The notes under the pieces were generated by a model. The model was given only the letters and a program-made list of their open reading frames with translations. It did no database searches and was not told the origin of the DNA. This document shows positions 62,974 to 64,000 of a DNA stretch of 64,000 nucleotides, in pieces. Position 1 is the first letter of the stretch. Each line of letters starts with the position of its first letter. Source of the stretch: Rhizobium sp. AC27/96 (GTDB taxonomy: Bacteria; Pseudomonadota; Alphaproteobacteria; Rhizobiales; Rhizobiaceae); contig NZ_LXKN01000046.1 of NCBI RefSeq assembly GCF_001692325.1, positions 62,001 through 126,000 of the forward strand. Reading direction: 5' to 3'. The position numbers and the translations under genes are program-made.

Positions 62974-63606
62974 CTAATTCTGGCAGAACGTTGCCGCGTT
63001 TGGCGTCCATTTGCCATAGCCTGTTGCCACCAGATTGGCGATGACGCGACAAACATAGACCTTCTGGGCGGGGTCGTTGTTCGGGCCAGCGTGGTATCTT
63101 GCTACCGCCATCGTCCAGGTCTCATGCCTGTCATGTAGATTGCGGAGAAACTTGGCGGCATACTCGACATTACTGCGCGGGTCGAACATGGCAGTCACGG
63201 AGGTGAAATTTTCACCGTGAAAATACTGGTTGATCTGCATGCATCCGACGTCGATAAGCTTCGCTCCGTTCTGCCGCGCGGCAGCAAAAACCTGCAGGGC
63301 GGCATTCTCTGACGGCGGAAAAATCGGCTTGCCCTCGACGTTGAGCGCATAGGGATAAAGCGATCCCTTGCGCCCGGTTTCCGTCAAACCGACCGAGTAG
63401 AGAATCCCTTCCGGTATGCCGTATTTTGCAGCGGCTGACTGGATTTCGCGTTCGCAGAGGCCGGCTGCACCATTGTCGGGTGGCGTTGCGTTTCCCGATG
63501 CGAAGGCATCAGAGGTAAACTGCCCCAGAGCGAGAACGCTGAGTGTTGCCAGCAGCGCCGTCTTCCGCGCCACGTTCCGCCGAGCTGCGATTGCCATTGT
63601 TTCCAT
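62974..63606 (-). CDS. Lytic transglycosylase (SLT family) of the flagellar cluster
   Basis: A 210-residue protein with an N-terminal signal peptide (RKTALLATLSVLALGQFTSDAFASG) and an SLT-type lysozyme-like domain: EIQSAAAKYGIPEGILYSVGLTETGRKG with the catalytic Glu in the VGLTETG segment, then DVGCMQINQYFHGENF and VARYHAGPNN. It probably opens the peptidoglycan for the rod, a role that FlgJ fulfils in enterobacteria. Its 5' end overlaps the 3' end of fliK by 98 bp in another frame. The first ATG is at 63606 and a second at 63597. Confidence 0.88.
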   Translation of the reverse strand: METMAIAARRNVARKTALLATLSVLALGQFTSDAFASGNATPPDNGAAGLCEREIQSAAAKYGIPEGILYSVGLTETGRKGSLYPYALNVEGKPIFPPSENAALQVFAAARQNGAKLIDVGCMQINQYFHGENFTSVTAMFDPRSNVEYAAKFLRNLHDRHETWTMAVARYHAGPNNDPAQKVYVCRVIANLVATGYGKWTPNAATFCQN

Positions 63607-64000
63607 TTGCCTGCTGCCCCGAATAGTTCTGGCCTTTCGGACGTGCGTCGCCGCCCTGCCCCTGGTTCAACAGGGATTGCTGCTGCGACTGATTCGATCC
63701 GGACTGCCGGCCGCTATCCGACTGTTGATCCGCATTCGAGGCCATAGTGACGGTGATGCTATCGACCTGGTAGCCCTGAGCCCGCAGCGCATCGACCATA
63801 TGGCTCTGATCCGCATGCAGCTGCCTGTAGGCTTCGCCGGTCTGCACCTTCAGATCGACGCTCAACTGATCGCCCGAAAGCCGCATCGTCGCGGTAACAT
63901 TGCCAAGGTTGTCGGGATTGAGCTGGATCTTGAGCGTGTTGACGACCTTGCCCGTGCTGGACAAATTCGCGGCATTCGAAAGCGCCGAACCCGGCTGCAT
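63509..64000 (-). CDS. fliK: Flagellar hook-length control protein FliK/MotD (C-terminal part; 5' end beyond window)
   Basis: The frame is open to the window edge and gives the last 163 residues. The FliK_C fold is clear in KVVNTLKIQLNPDNLGNVTATMRLSGDQLSVDLKVQTGEAYRQLHADQSHMVDALRAQGYQVDSITVTMAS, followed by a low-complexity Gln/Ser/Asn/Gly tail ending SRSGAVYL. In rhizobia this protein (first called MotD) sets hook length. The ATG at the window end is probably internal. The end of the frame overlaps the transglycosylase start by 98 bp. Confidence 0.9.
   Translation of the reverse strand: MQPGSALSNAANLSSTGKVVNTLKIQLNPDNLGNVTATMRLSGDQLSVDLKVQTGEAYRQLHADQSHMVDALRAQGYQVDSITVTMASNADQQSDSGRQSGSNQSQQQSLLNQGQGGDARPKGQNYSGQQANGNNGNRSSAERGAEDGAAGNTQRSRSGAVYL

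Overview
The window reads as chromosomal DNA of a Rhizobium/Agrobacterium-type alphaproteobacterium (Rhizobiales). The evidence is a RirA-type iron regulator, a PdhS-type cell-cycle kinase, a Rem-type flagellar regulator, the FlaF/FlbT pair, an aglEFGAK alpha-glucoside operon with a LacI regulator, a zwf-pgl-edd Entner-Doudoroff cluster, and a tRNA-His with A73 and no encoded G-1. The sequence is GC-rich and densely coding, so long open frames antisense to real genes are common and were discounted. I see no prophage, insertion sequence, integrase or CRISPR array.

Layout. 1-5.4 kb: 5' part of a dipeptide-type binding protein gene, rirA, a VOC protein, mmsA with a divergent LysR gene, a nested palindromic repeat and two very small genes. 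5.4-10.1 kb: tRNA-His, a phasin gene, and a 1215-residue PdhS-like kinase gene. 10.1-19.5 kb: GFA-fold protein, LysR gene divergent from an EamA exporter gene, a hypothetical gene, a DEAD-box RNA helicase, acetoacetyl-CoA synthetase and an AsmA-like protein. 19.5-23.7 kb: potFGHI-type polyamine importer. 24-30.7 kb: aldo/keto reductase, LysR regulator, small ORFs, a methyl-accepting chemotaxis protein and a flavoprotein. 30.8-33.5 kb: puuA/puuB-like polyamine catabolism pair. 33.7-37.9 kb: zwf-pgl-edd. 37.9-40.1 kb: a lipoprotein gene divergent from a TetR gene across a 43-bp palindrome, then a PilZ-like gene. 40.2-48 kb: aglEFGAK and aglR. 48-52.1 kb: folD, a Wzz/GumC-like protein and a WecG/TagA-like glycosyltransferase. 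52.2-64 kb: flagellar cluster on the minus strand, in transcription order fliK, lytic transglycosylase, rem, an 87-residue ORF, flgK, flgL, flaF, flbT, flgD, fliQ, flhA, fliR and four small flagellar or associated genes.

How the parts fit. Much of the window is carbon and nitrogen scavenging: peptide, polyamine and alpha-glucoside uptake; hydrolysis of glucosides to glucose; oxidation of glucose 6-phosphate to 2-keto-3-deoxy-6-phosphogluconate; putrescine degradation; activation of acetoacetate; and a phasin for the PHB storage pool. The rest is motility, chemotaxis and envelope.

Most notable points. (1) The place between rem and flgK, where I expect the hook gene flgE, holds only an 87-residue ORF that carries short signatures resembling both ends of rod/hook axial proteins. 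(2) A near-perfect 20+20 bp operator lies between a TetR gene and an orphan lipoprotein gene. (3) Two perfect LacI-type boxes flank the agl divergent promoters. (4) A terminator-like hairpin lies in the potF leader. (5) The terminator of the chemoreceptor gene lies inside a convergent small ORF. (6) Two families of dispersed palindromic repeats are present, one supplying the C-terminus of a small protein. No clearly new multi-gene system was found.
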